From Yoonia maritima (GTDB taxonomy: Bacteria > Pseudomonadota > Alphaproteobacteria > Rhodobacterales > Rhodobacteraceae), in the NCBI RefSeq assembly GCF_003003285.1, contig NZ_PVTP01000002.1, positions 1-64,000 of the forward strand: DNA of 64,000 nucleotides, read 5' to 3'. The position numbers and the translations under genes are program-made. Numbering within the stretch: position 1 is the stretch's first letter; every line of letters starts with the position of its first letter. The notes under the pieces are model-generated. The model did no database searches. It was not told the DNA's origin and worked only from the letters and a program-made list of their open reading frames with translations. Below, in pieces: positions 46,642 to 55,819 of the stretch.

Positions 46642-47297
46642 AGCAATATCGCTGGCGCTTGATCACGAGGAGGAGCAGCGTCAGCCGCGCGTACGTAGAG
46701 CGGGGTGGGGCGGTCTGTGGTCGTGTCGATACGGGACGCTGCAAAATATGCGATGCCTTCGATTATCGGATTGGGGGCTTCCACCGTGTCGCAATTCATG
46801 ATCTCTGCAATTGGTTCGGCTAATGATCCGACAACGCGTGGTTTCAAGCCGTCATGCCATTTCGGTAACTCTGATGCTGTCAATGCGCATATTCTAGGGG
46901 GTGTCATCGCGTCACCGACAAAGACTTGCACGTACGCGTGGCCTCGACGAGCGTCTAGGCAGGAGACTAATGGTCCTTTCAGTCCAAAAGTCTGGGCTTC
47001 TAGGTTAGAAACACCAATCGAAGGCTTCCCAAGGCCAAGCGATAGACCCCGGGCAGCAGAGACTGAGATACGAATGCCCGTGAAATTGCCCGGTCCTGTC
47101 CCGACGCCGATAGCATCAAGATCACGCCACGTGTGTCCCTCTACCGCCAGCATTTCTTCAAGCATGGGCATCAGGTGTTCGGCTTGTCCTTTGGACATTT
47201 CATCGATGCGGGTGATAATTCGGTCGCCCAACAACAAAGCGGCGGCGCAATGCGCCGCCGAAGTGTCAAATGCGATGACTTTGGTGTTAGGCTGCAA
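46638..47297 (-). CDS. tsaB: tRNA threonylcarbamoyladenosine biosynthesis protein TsaB
   Basis: 219 residues. VIAFDTSAAHCAAALLLGDR opens the ASKHA fold, and GVGTGPGNFTGIRISVSAARGLSLGLG is the diagnostic segment. It scaffolds TsaD/TsaE in t6A synthesis on tRNAs. It overlaps nfu by 11 bases and rimI by four, forming nfu-tsaB-rimI. A perfect GC palindrome in its 5' coding region follows from Ala codons. Confidence 0.95.
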   Translation of the reverse strand: MQPNTKVIAFDTSAAHCAAALLLGDRIITRIDEMSKGQAEHLMPMLEEMLAVEGHTWRDLDAIGVGTGPGNFTGIRISVSAARGLSLGLGKPSIGVSNLEAQTFGLKGPLVSCLDARRGHAYVQVFVGDAMTPPRICALTASELPKWHDGLKPRVVGSLAEPIAEIMNCDTVEAPNPIIEGIAYFAASRIDTTTDRPTPLYVRAADAAPPRDQAPAILL

Positions 47298-47850
47298 CGG
47301 GTCGCACCTCGACCACCTCTGGGATGTAGTGGCGTAGCAGGTTTTCGATGCCCATTTTCAGCGTCAGAGTGGATGATGGGCAACCTGCGCAAGCACCTTG
47401 CATGTGCAGATAAACGACGCCGCGCTCAAACCCGTGGAACGTGATATCGCCGCCGTCTTGGGCAACGGCAGGGCGGACACGGGTGTCTAGCAGTTCTTTG
47501 ATCTGGTTTACGATCTCGCCGTCTTCGCCGGAGTGTTCGGCGTGGCCGCTTGCCGGGGCGTGGTCGTCAGCCATAACTGGTTGGCCAGATTGGTAATGCT
47601 CCATGATCGCGCCCAGAATACCGGGTTTGATGTGGTCCCATTCGACGTCGTCAGCCTTCGTTACAGTGACAAAATCATTGCCAAAGAACACACCAGTCAC
47701 TTTTCCAGCCGCAAAGATGCGCTTCGCGAGCGGAGAATTCTCAGCCGCCTCAAGGGTCGGGAAATCGGCAGTACCCACCTCTAGCACGTTCTGGCCGGGC
47801 AGGAATTTGAGCGTTGCCGGGTTCGGCGTTGATTCCGTCTGAATGAACAT
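47287..47850 (-). CDS. NifU-family Fe-S scaffold/carrier protein (Nfu)
   Basis: 187 residues. N-terminal Nfu_N domain (MFIQTESTPNPATLKFLPG), then a NifU C-terminal domain with the cluster-binding CAGCPSS (CxxC). It delivers [4Fe-4S] clusters to client enzymes such as lipoate synthase and aconitase; here SdhB and lipoylated SucB would be dependent systems. First gene of nfu-tsaB-rimI. Confidence 0.94.
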   Translation of the reverse strand: MFIQTESTPNPATLKFLPGQNVLEVGTADFPTLEAAENSPLAKRIFAAGKVTGVFFGNDFVTVTKADDVEWDHIKPGILGAIMEHYQSGQPVMADDHAPASGHAEHSGEDGEIVNQIKELLDTRVRPAVAQDGGDITFHGFERGVVYLHMQGACAGCPSSTLTLKMGIENLLRHYIPEVVEVRPVAA

Positions 47851-47925
47851 GATGCAAACCTTTTTTGTCAGGGTTCTGATATGCGCCTTGGACAGGTCTA
47901 TGTCAAGGTTTGGAACGATTCTAAA

Positions 47926-48381
47926 CTAGGTAATGGCTTCAAGGCGTTCTTTCGAAAGGTCACCGGGTACAATTGTTATTGGAATTGGCAGGCTACCGGA
48001 TTGACGCGATAGCTGTGTGACCAATGGGCCGGGGCCTTTGTTGTCAGTACCTGCGCCTAGAACAAGAACCCCAATTTCGGGGTCTTCACTCACGTGGTTA
48101 ATGATCTCGTGCATTGGTTCGCCTTCGCGAATGACCAATTCAGGGTGTACATTTTGACGGTCACGCATCCATTTTGCAAAGACCTCGAAATGGACTTCGA
48201 TCCTTTCACGTGCCTCTGCGCGCATGATTTCACCCACGCCAATCCAGTGGTTAAATTCATCTGGCGGGATCACAGATAAAATCGCAACACCACCCCCTGT
48301 TTTGGCAGCGCGCATAGCAGCAAAGCGCATTGCATTCAGGCATTCTCGGCTATCGTCCAGTACGACCAGAAACTTGCGCAT
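47926..48381 (-). CDS. Universal stress protein (UspA family)
   Basis: 151 residues from MRKFLVVLDDSRECLNAMRF; the GGGAG ribosome site is ten bases upstream, so starts further out (48390, 48483) are not used. Single Usp domain; the ATP-binding signature (GAGTDNKGPGPLVTQL) deviates somewhat from G-2x-G-9x-GS. It is probably a nucleotide-binding stress protein of unknown target. A GC-rich structured region lies just beyond. Confidence 0.9.
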   Translation of the reverse strand: MRKFLVVLDDSRECLNAMRFAAMRAAKTGGGVAILSVIPPDEFNHWIGVGEIMRAEARERIEVHFEVFAKWMRDRQNVHPELVIREGEPMHEIINHVSEDPEIGVLVLGAGTDNKGPGPLVTQLSRQSGSLPIPITIVPGDLSKERLEAIT

Positions 48382-48671
48382 CGTTAGCATTCTCCCGTTT
48401 AAGCCGATATTGGAGCATAGTTCGTGTGCTGGCAATGAAATTGAAACACAGCCAATACGTTGGCGTTCGATGCCGGGGGACACCGAACGCCTCGTATACC
48501 GGGGCGTCCTACTGGGCGGGGCGATGACGCCCGGGCGGGGCGTGCAGAGCGAATCGATGCGACGCTACCCCATGGTCGGGGCGGCGCGATTCAGTTTTGT
48601 GACGGTCTTGACAGTACGGTGGGTATTAGAAAATGCGTTAGCGAACGCGGTGATGGCCCGTTCCCGATTAG
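48382..48671. other. GC-rich structured intergenic region
   Basis: It contains inverted repeats GGCGTTCG/CGAACGCC (48462-48469 with 48484-48491), GGGCGTC/GACGCCC (48502-48508 with 48526-48532) and the palindrome CGCCCGGGCG at 48528. The plus strand is open from an ATG at 48470 for about 77 codons with very high third-position GC, but lacks a ribosome site. It may be a noncoding RNA, the leader of the universal stress gene, or a remnant gene. Confidence 0.4.
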
Positions 48672-49502
48672 CTAAACCTGATCGTCGGGGCAGATGGTAA
48701 CCGCGGGCATCCCGGTTGATGGGCATTTCTGGAAGTTGAGACCATTGTACCGTTTTATTAACGGGTCTCGGATTAATAGTTCATAACCGTTTTCAATCTT
48801 ATCATGCTTCGCGCGAAGACCTGGATTGAAGACAAGTACAACTTTCTTTCGGGCTATGCGTAGCATTTCGTCTATAAACGTCTCGTAGTGCTCTTCGTAT
48901 CCGTATGCGTCGATTGCCTGAAAGCAAGCGACGATATCATAAGAATTGTCGTCGAAAGCGTACGGAGTTTTCGATCCATCAAACCCGATAACTGGCAGGT
49001 TGAGTGCATTATGGATAGGCGCATATACCGAGCCGCGCCCATCAAGGAAGTCAGTAGCCTGATATGTATTCCCAAAGTGCTTTGCTACCTCTGCGCCGCC
49101 GCATCCGCCGGAAGATAGTTCCAATATATCGTAGGGTTTGGCGCTATCCAGTACTTCTGGAAATAGCGTCAAACACCGATCGAACTCGCGCAGTACGTTA
49201 TGCGCACGCAACTGATATTTTGGTTGCACCATCTCAAATATGCGCTGCGACGTATTAACGATGGCGTCAAAGTTATTGGGCAGGAATTCTTCTTTTGGAA
49301 ATGGGTAGGGTTTTAGGAAATCTACCGGAATAGTGACACCCTTTTTATCAAGCGACTTCCATGATTGTCGCGTCCGACTAATCCACTTACTTAATTTGTC
49401 TGAGAGATAAGCGGTATTTTCCCGAGATTCTTTCAAGACTTGATATGAGGCTATTTCTTGATCGAAGTAGTTTCTGAGTAGTCTGGGACGGTTCGTCGTC
49501 AT
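48672..49502 (-). CDS. SAM-dependent methyltransferase-like protein, atypical composition
   Basis: 276 residues from MTTNRPRLLRNYFDQEIAS; AAAAGG lies upstream. DILELSSGGCGGAEVAKHFG is a methyltransferase motif I with Gly-rich loop, TDFLDG follows as motif II, and FDDNSYDIVACFQAID is motif IV. The target is unknown. GC is visibly lower (about 47-48% in two lines I counted) than in trpS next door, and no operon partner is seen, suggesting horizontal acquisition. Confidence 0.72.
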   Translation of the reverse strand: MTTNRPRLLRNYFDQEIASYQVLKESRENTAYLSDKLSKWISRTRQSWKSLDKKGVTIPVDFLKPYPFPKEEFLPNNFDAIVNTSQRIFEMVQPKYQLRAHNVLREFDRCLTLFPEVLDSAKPYDILELSSGGCGGAEVAKHFGNTYQATDFLDGRGSVYAPIHNALNLPVIGFDGSKTPYAFDDNSYDIVACFQAIDAYGYEEHYETFIDEMLRIARKKVVLVFNPGLRAKHDKIENGYELLIRDPLIKRYNGLNFQKCPSTGMPAVTICPDDQV

Positions 49503-49562
49503 AAAATTGCCTTTTCTCAAAGCTGTAATTTACGCGCCAAATTTTCGGTTCATGTGGACCGA

Positions 49563-50582
49563 TTATGAGGAGCGGAGCAATCCAACGATGTCATAAGTTT
49601 TTTTCAGGATTGGTTCCGCAATTGCGCGCGCTTTGTCCGAACCTACCGCCAAGATACGGTCGATTTCAGCGGGGTCGTCCATCAGCCGTGCCATTTCTTC
49701 GGAAATGGGGGCCAGTTTAGCGACGGCAAGATCAGCAAGTGCGGGTTTGAATGTTCCCCATCCAGCACCGGGGTACTGTGCGATCACGGCCTCGGGTGTT
49801 GTGTCGTCCAGTGCGGCATAGATTTCGACAAGGTTCCGTGCCTCTGGGCGGTCAGCCAACCCTTCGACTGTTTCGGGCAGTGGCTCTGGATCGGTTTTCG
49901 CCTTTTTGAACTTCTTGGCGATCTTGTCAGCATCATCGGTCATGTTGATGCGCTCCATGTCGCTTTCGCCTGACTTTGACATCTTCTTGGTTCCGTCACG
50001 CAAGTTCATGATGCGCATGGCTGGTCCTTCGATGACTGGGGTGGTCATCGGAAAGAAGTCGGTTTTGTAATCGTGGTTAAACTTGGCGGCGATGTCACGG
50101 GTCAGTTCAACGTGCTGCTTTTGGTCTTCGCCCACGGGCACATGGGTTGCGTGGTACAGCAAAATGTCAGCGGCCATCAGTGATGGGTAGGCGTATAGGC
50201 CTAGCGATACTTTTTCAGCGTTGCTGCCTGCTTTGTCTTTGAACTGGGTCATGCGGTTCATCCAGCCGACACGCGCCACACAGTTAAAGATCCAGCCGAG
50301 TTCCGCATGTGCCGCGACTTGGCTTTGGTTGAAAAGGATCGATTGCGACGGATCAAGGCCAGCGGCCAGATAGCCAGCAGCAACTTCGCGGGTCATATTG
50401 GCCAGCTCTTTTGGGTCCTGCCAGACCGTGATCGCGTGCATGTCGACGACGCAATAGATGGTTTCCATCTGGCCTTGCATGCCAACAAACCGTTTGATCG
50501 CACCAAGGTAGTTGCCCAGCGTCAGCCCGCCAGAGGGTTTAATCCCAGAGAAAACGCGGGGCGTGAATGTCGTATCTGTCAT
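49563..50582 (-). CDS. trpS: Tryptophanyl-tRNA synthetase
   Basis: 339 residues, standard size. Class I signatures: [14 protein letters not shown] (HIGH equivalent, TLGN) near residue 16 and KMSKS in [10 protein letters not shown]. It attaches Trp to tRNA-Trp. It is upstream of and divergent from the rhomboid-like gene, and is separated from the methyltransferase gene by about 60 bases. Confidence 0.97.
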   Translation of the reverse strand: MTDTTFTPRVFSGIKPSGGLTLGNYLGAIKRFVGMQGQMETIYCVVDMHAITVWQDPKELANMTREVAAGYLAAGLDPSQSILFNQSQVAAHAELGWIFNCVARVGWMNRMTQFKDKAGSNAEKVSLGLYAYPSLMAADILLYHATHVPVGEDQKQHVELTRDIAAKFNHDYKTDFFPMTTPVIEGPAMRIMNLRDGTKKMSKSGESDMERINMTDDADKIAKKFKKAKTDPEPLPETVEGLADRPEARNLVEIYAALDDTTPEAVIAQYPGAGWGTFKPALADLAVAKLAPISEEMARLMDDPAEIDRILAVGSDKARAIAEPILKKTYDIVGLLRSS

Positions 50583-50666
50583 TGTAAAATGTCCGGGCTG
50601 GATTTCGGGGCAGGGGTCGCATACCCATGCCAGACGGACCCGTCAATTTCAACAGCCCAAGGCAGC

Positions 50667-51350
50667 ATGATGAAACCTGAAAGCCCAATCAACGCTATTC
50701 CGCCAATTATTATTGTGCTGACACTGATTATCGTTGCCGTCGAATGCATCATGCAGCTTGCTGATTTGGGAGTCTTAGGCGGCGCGCGGGGTGTCGGCTG
50801 GCGTGTCGCAGCGATCCAAGACTATGGTTTTTCTGGCGCTGTGCTAGACCGGATGTTGATCCACGGGGACTATTCATTCGGAATGATACGCCGATTGGTG
50901 ACCTATCCGTTCATCAACGCGAACCTGACCCAAGCGGCGTTTTGCGCTGCACTGACCCTTGCCTTGGGGAAATTCACGGCAGAGTTTTATGGCGGCATCA
51001 AAATCTTTGTACTCTATGCGGTAACGGCGATCATCGGCGCTTTGGTCTTTGGCTTGTTGGCACCAAACAATTACCCACTGATCGGTGGGTTCCCGTCGGT
51101 TTATGGTTTGATCGGGGCATACACCTATGCGCTTTGGCTGAACCTTGGCGCAATGGGGCAGAACCAGCTACAGGCTTTTCGCTTGATCGCTGTGTTGCTT
51201 GGGCTTCAGTTGTTGTTCGGACTGTTCTTTGAGACCGGTTATGGCTGGGTCGCGGAACTGACTGGATTTGTTGTTGGCTTTGCATTGTCGCTATTGCTCG
51301 CACCCGGCGGTTGGACAGCGTTCTTGGGCCGGATGCGGCAGCGGTCCTAG
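50667..51350 (+). CDS. Rhomboid-family membrane protein, probably catalytically inactive
   Basis: 227 residues with six or more hydrophobic helices and a rhomboid-like layout. At the Ser site, where active rhomboids read GxSG, this protein has GGFPSVYGLIG; aligned on the trailing G-x-x-G, the catalytic Ser position is Phe and the Ser is displaced by two. In the last helix, where active forms have a His before the GxxxG, this one has AELTGFVVGF. Both catalytic residues therefore look lost. Start is ATG at 50667 or 50670. Confidence 0.72.
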   Translation: MMKPESPINAIPPIIIVLTLIIVAVECIMQLADLGVLGGARGVGWRVAAIQDYGFSGAVLDRMLIHGDYSFGMIRRLVTYPFINANLTQAAFCAALTLALGKFTAEFYGGIKIFVLYAVTAIIGALVFGLLAPNNYPLIGGFPSVYGLIGAYTYALWLNLGAMGQNQLQAFRLIAVLLGLQLLFGLFFETGYGWVAELTGFVVGFALSLLLAPGGWTAFLGRMRQRS

Positions 51351-52909
51351 CGGCGCAGGTTGCGTTTGAACTCGGCGAGTTTGAACGCGCCAATCAAATG
51401 CCCGATCCCAAAATAGCTGACGATCCCGATTAGGACCAACACAAGCAGCGCAAGGTAGCGTAGCGTCGCGACGCCGAAAAATGGCGATAGCACCGCAGCC
51501 GCCACCCACAAGATCAGCCCCATTCCAGCAGAGGCCAGAACGATCCGAGGAAGCCGCTGTCTAAAGCGTGCATCAAATTTTGATGCGCCATCCATATGGC
51601 GCGTGCCATTCAGTAAAAGCAGAACGGTGGCCCAACCCGTTAGGGACGTGCCAACTGCCGCAGCAATATAGCCGATAAAGGGCGAAAGTCCGATCGCAAG
51701 CGCCGCGTTAAGAGCAAGCGCGACCAAGGCGTAATAGAACGGGCGTTTGGTATCTTCGCGTGCGAAATAAAGTGGCTGAAGCGTCTTTTGCATAACAAAC
51801 GCGGGCAAGCCAAGGCCATAGATCGCCACTGCAATTGCTGTCGCTGCCGTGTCGTCGCTGTCAAAGACACCACGTTCGTACAAGACACTGACAAGCGGGA
51901 GAGAGATCACCATGAGCGCGACCGCAGCAGGTACTGTCAGCGCAAGGCTGATTTCGCTGGCACGGTTAAAGGCGTTTTGCCCGCCTTCGTGATCGCCAGC
52001 ACGCAGGCGGCGCGATAGATCGGGCAGTAGTACAACGCCAATCGCGATGCCAACGACACCGAGCGGCAGCTGATACAGGCGGTCTGCATAGTTGAGCCAT
52101 GCGACCGCGCCGTCAAAGAAGCTGGCGACCTGACGCCCAACTAAAAGGTTGATCTGTACGACGCCACCAGCCAATGCCGCGGGGGCGGCGATAATTGCGA
52201 GGCGCTTGAGTTCAGGGGTCATCTTGGGCCGCCGTAACCGCATTGGAAACCCTGCGCGCTTTGCTGCAAACCAAACAAGCGTAACCTGGGCAATACCGGC
52301 AATAGGTACGGCATAGGCAAGCGCCGCACCCATGAGCGTCTGATTGTCTACACCTGTGCAGCCACATGTTAGGCCAGTCAAAACAAGTGCGCTGATAAAG
52401 ACAATGTTGAGTAACAGGGGGGCCGCCGCTGCGGCCGTAAAACGACCCGTCGCGTTAAGTACGCCAGATAACAGCGCTGACAGCGATATAAACAGAATAT
52501 ATGGAAACGCGATACGCCCGTAATAGACAGCCAGATCAAACCGTTCTGAGCCAATAAAGCCGCTGGCCATCATGGTCACCAAAGCTGGCATAAGAACAAT
52601 TGCGACGACTGTGAAAACGACCAGCACACCTGCAAGGCCCACAAACGCGTCTTGGGCAAATTCTTTGGCGTCTTCACCACCTTCTATTTTTTTGGAAAAC
52701 ATGGGCACAAAGGCCATGTTAAATGCGCCCTCGGCAAAGAAACGGCGGAAAAGGTTGGGCAGTGAAAACGCGACCAAAAATGCCTCGGCCACCGGGCCAG
52801 TGCCGAGGTAGGCCGCGATCATGATATCGCGGACGAAGCCAAGCAGGCGACTGGCCAAAGTCCATAGGCCAACGGTGAAGAAGCCCGACATCAGACGGAT
52901 TGGTTTCAT
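51347..52909 (-). CDS. murJ: Lipid II flippase MurJ (MviN)
   Basis: 520 residues with about fourteen hydrophobic helices. The N-terminus MKPIRLMSGFFTVGLWTLASRLLGFVRDIMIAA is the MviN start, and EGAFNMAFVPMFSKK is a conserved loop. It moves lipid II across the inner membrane for peptidoglycan synthesis. It overlaps the rhomboid-like gene by four bases tail-to-tail and lies downstream of glnD on the same strand. Confidence 0.96.
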   Translation of the reverse strand: MKPIRLMSGFFTVGLWTLASRLLGFVRDIMIAAYLGTGPVAEAFLVAFSLPNLFRRFFAEGAFNMAFVPMFSKKIEGGEDAKEFAQDAFVGLAGVLVVFTVVAIVLMPALVTMMASGFIGSERFDLAVYYGRIAFPYILFISLSALLSGVLNATGRFTAAAAAPLLLNIVFISALVLTGLTCGCTGVDNQTLMGAALAYAVPIAGIAQVTLVWFAAKRAGFPMRLRRPKMTPELKRLAIIAAPAALAGGVVQINLLVGRQVASFFDGAVAWLNYADRLYQLPLGVVGIAIGVVLLPDLSRRLRAGDHEGGQNAFNRASEISLALTVPAAVALMVISLPLVSVLYERGVFDSDDTAATAIAVAIYGLGLPAFVMQKTLQPLYFAREDTKRPFYYALVALALNAALAIGLSPFIGYIAAAVGTSLTGWATVLLLLNGTRHMDGASKFDARFRQRLPRIVLASAGMGLILWVAAAVLSPFFGVATLRYLALLVLVLIGIVSYFGIGHLIGAFKLAEFKRNLRR

Positions 52910-53005
52910 GGGGTCGTGACCTCGATCGTAGAGCCGTTCTGGAACACCCTATGGAAGCGACTGGGGCGCAGCAAGAATGCGATTGTGCAAGAAATGTGCA
53001 GGATG

Positions 53006-55819
53006 TCAGGTGTGTGCGCGTTCTGAACCTTGCGCGATAGCCTCGCGCAGCTTGCGTTCAAGCGCGGCACGTTTGGAATCTGCGTAATACTTTAACCCAA
53101 CCATATCCTTGACATAGAACGTATCAACGACCTGTTCACCATATGTCGCGATGACTGCTGATGCGATGTAGACATGATTATTCGCCAACGTCCTCGTTAG
53201 ATCAAAAAGAAGCCCCGGACGATCGCGCGATTCAACCTCGATGATCGTGTAGATTTCTGATCCCTCATTGTCGAATGTGATATTCGTCGGGACTCTGAAC
53301 GCGCGTTCACGCTTCTTTATTTTGTCTTTGCTGACGAGCGCGTCGCGGGCGACGACTTCGCCTTTGAGCGTTTTAACAATCATTTGACGTAGGCGCGGCA
53401 GGCGAGATTCTTCGTAAGGATGGCCGTCATTGTCTTGGATCCAAAACACTGCGGTGGCGTATCCGTCCTTTGATGTATAGCTGCTTGCGTCGACGATATT
53501 CGCACCGACAAGCGCGAGAGCACCGGTCATGCGACTGAACAAACCGGGGTGGTCGACCATCGCAAAGCACGCGCGGGTCGCGTCGCGATCTTCGTCTAGC
53601 ATCAGGTCAATCCGGATTTCGTCGTCAGAGATGTCATGCAACAGGTTTGCAAATATGACATGAGCCGCGAGCGGTAGACCTTGCCAGTATGGGCCATAGT
53701 GGCGGCCCGCTTCGGCCTTGAGCGCTTTTGCGCTCCAGTCCGTAAGCGTGGCGCGCAGTGCACGTTTCGCTTCGTTTTCACGGGTTTCGCGGTTCAGATC
53801 CTCGAGCCCGTTTTGAAGCGCATCTTTGGTCGCGGTGTAGAGATTGCGCAGTAGCACTGCCTTCCAGTTATTCCATGTGTCGGGACCAACGCCGCGAATG
53901 TCACACACAGTTAAGACTGTCAGAAGGTCCAGCCGCTCAACCGATTTTACAGCCTTGGCAAAGCCACGCACGGTGCGCGGTTCGGAAATATCGCGTTTTT
54001 GGGCCACATCGGACATCAGTAGGTGATACCGGATCAGCCACTCGACAGTGTCACAGTCTTTTTTGCTAAGGCCAAGCCGTGGCGCGACCTTGCGGGCGAT
54101 TTGCGCTCCTAAAATCGAGTGATCTTCATCCCGACCCTTGCCGATGTCGTGCAGCAATAGTGCAACATATAGAACCTTGCGATTCACACCGCGTTCTAAG
54201 ATGCCTGACGCGACAGGCAATTCTTCGATTAGCTCTTTGCGTTCGATCTGAGCAAGGTTGCTGATGCATTGGATGGTGTGTTCATCGACCGTATAGTGGT
54301 GATACATATTGAACTGCATCATCGCGACGATGGGCGCAAATTCTGGAATGAATGCGTCAAGAACGCCGAGTTCATTCATACGGCGCAAGCCGCGTTCAGG
54401 GTTTCCATGTTTGAGCAGTAAGTCGATAAAGATACGCCGCGCTTCTTTGTTTTGGCGCATGTCTTCGTCGATCAGGTCAAGGTTCGCTGCGATCAAGCGC
54501 ATCGCATCCGGGTGCAGCAATGTGCCTGTGCGCAACGCTTCTTCAAAAATGCGGAGCATATTCACGTTGTCAGCCAGAAATGCGTCTTCATCGGCGACTG
54601 TCAGGCGGTTTTGTTTGATCGCGTAAGGGACCTTTGCCCGTTTGCGCCGGCCAAGCAACCTTACAAGCATCGGTTCAGGCTTGGTGTGTGTGGCCTCGAG
54701 CGCGGTTAAGAAGATACGTGTCAGCTCGCCCACGCTGTTTGCCTGACGGAAGTAGGCCTGCATAAAGTGTTCGACAGCGCGGCGACCACCATGATCGGTG
54801 TAGCCCATTGCCTCGGCGACTTCGACTTGTAGGTCAAAGGTAAGTTGATCGGTTGCACGGCCTGTAATCAGGTGTAGATGGCAGCGTACAGCCCACAGAA
54901 AATCCTCGGCGGTGACGAATGTTTCGAATTCATCAGGTGAAAACACGCCCAGCCCGACAAGGTCTGCCGCGTCTTTGACGCCGTTGACGTATTTACTAAT
55001 CCAGAACAACGACTGAAGATCGCGTAGGCCACCTTTACCTTCTTTGACGTTTGGTTCGACCACATAGCGTTGACCGCCTTGCTTGCGGTGGCGTTCAGAC
55101 CGTTCGTCCAACTTCGCTTCGATAAATTCGCCCGCGGTGCCTTTGAATAGATCAGACCAAAGCTGTGCGCCCAACCGTTTCGCCAGTTTTTCGTCGCCAG
55201 CAAGATAACGGTATTCCACCAGCGACGTTCGTATTGTGTAGTCTTCGCGGGCAAGACGAATGCAGTCTTTGACTGTACGGCTTGCGTGACCAACCTTAAG
55301 CTTAAGATCCCAGAGCATATAAAGCATGGATTCAATCACGCTTTCGGCCCAAGGGGTCATTTTATAAGGCGTTAAAAACAGAAGATCGACATCAGATTCA
55401 GGGGCCATTTCGCCGCGCCCATAACCGCCAACGGCAATAAGCGATAGTTTTTCACCCTCGGTCGGGTTGGGCAGCGGGTGCAATCTTTGTGTCGCGACCT
55501 CAAGCACCAGTTCGACGATTTGATCCGTCAACCAGCTATACGCGCGGGTCGTTGTGCGCGACGCAAAAGGCTGTGCTTGGAACGAGGACGCAATAACGGC
55601 GCGGCCAGTTTCGCGTGCGCGTGACAAGACTGCGACCGTTGCCGCACGAATATCACGCTCGTTGGGTAAGTCATCCAATGCCGCCGCCAGCTCTGCTGCG
55701 ACGCTGTGACGATCAAAAATGTCGGACACCGGACAGATGAAACTGTCCGGCGCGTTTGGTTTTAATTCTGTAGCGAGGTCAGAAACCTGCGCCACCGAAG
55801 CTGCGAGGGGCTTGTTCAA
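53006..55819 (-). CDS. glnD: [Protein-PII] uridylyltransferase/uridylyl-removing enzyme
   Basis: 937 residues. N-terminal nucleotidyltransferase motif GGYGRGEMAPESDVDLLF at 131-148, HD hydrolase motif LLHDIGKGRDEDHS, and two C-terminal ACT domains (DHPGLFSRMTGALALVG; RDRPGLLFDLTRTLANN). It senses glutamine and modifies PII. The annotated start is a TTG without a ribosome site and overlaps the LpoA-like gene by 41 bases, so the true start may be a little downstream. Confidence 0.95.
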   Translation of the reverse strand: MNKPLAASVAQVSDLATELKPNAPDSFICPVSDIFDRHSVAAELAAALDDLPNERDIRAATVAVLSRARETGRAVIASSFQAQPFASRTTTRAYSWLTDQIVELVLEVATQRLHPLPNPTEGEKLSLIAVGGYGRGEMAPESDVDLLFLTPYKMTPWAESVIESMLYMLWDLKLKVGHASRTVKDCIRLAREDYTIRTSLVEYRYLAGDEKLAKRLGAQLWSDLFKGTAGEFIEAKLDERSERHRKQGGQRYVVEPNVKEGKGGLRDLQSLFWISKYVNGVKDAADLVGLGVFSPDEFETFVTAEDFLWAVRCHLHLITGRATDQLTFDLQVEVAEAMGYTDHGGRRAVEHFMQAYFRQANSVGELTRIFLTALEATHTKPEPMLVRLLGRRKRAKVPYAIKQNRLTVADEDAFLADNVNMLRIFEEALRTGTLLHPDAMRLIAANLDLIDEDMRQNKEARRIFIDLLLKHGNPERGLRRMNELGVLDAFIPEFAPIVAMMQFNMYHHYTVDEHTIQCISNLAQIERKELIEELPVASGILERGVNRKVLYVALLLHDIGKGRDEDHSILGAQIARKVAPRLGLSKKDCDTVEWLIRYHLLMSDVAQKRDISEPRTVRGFAKAVKSVERLDLLTVLTVCDIRGVGPDTWNNWKAVLLRNLYTATKDALQNGLEDLNRETRENEAKRALRATLTDWSAKALKAEAGRHYGPYWQGLPLAAHVIFANLLHDISDDEIRIDLMLDEDRDATRACFAMVDHPGLFSRMTGALALVGANIVDASSYTSKDGYATAVFWIQDNDGHPYEESRLPRLRQMIVKTLKGEVVARDALVSKDKIKKRERAFRVPTNITFDNEGSEIYTIIEVESRDRPGLLFDLTRTLANNHVYIASAVIATYGEQVVDTFYVKDMVGLKYYADSKRAALERKLREAIAQGSERAHT

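Noticed and set aside
47240-47262. Perfect GC palindrome CGGCGGCGCA-A-TGCGCCGCCG
   Set aside because: It is inside tsaB and encodes Ala-Ala-His-Cys-Ala-Ala-Ala; GC-rich Ala codons produce such symmetry by chance.
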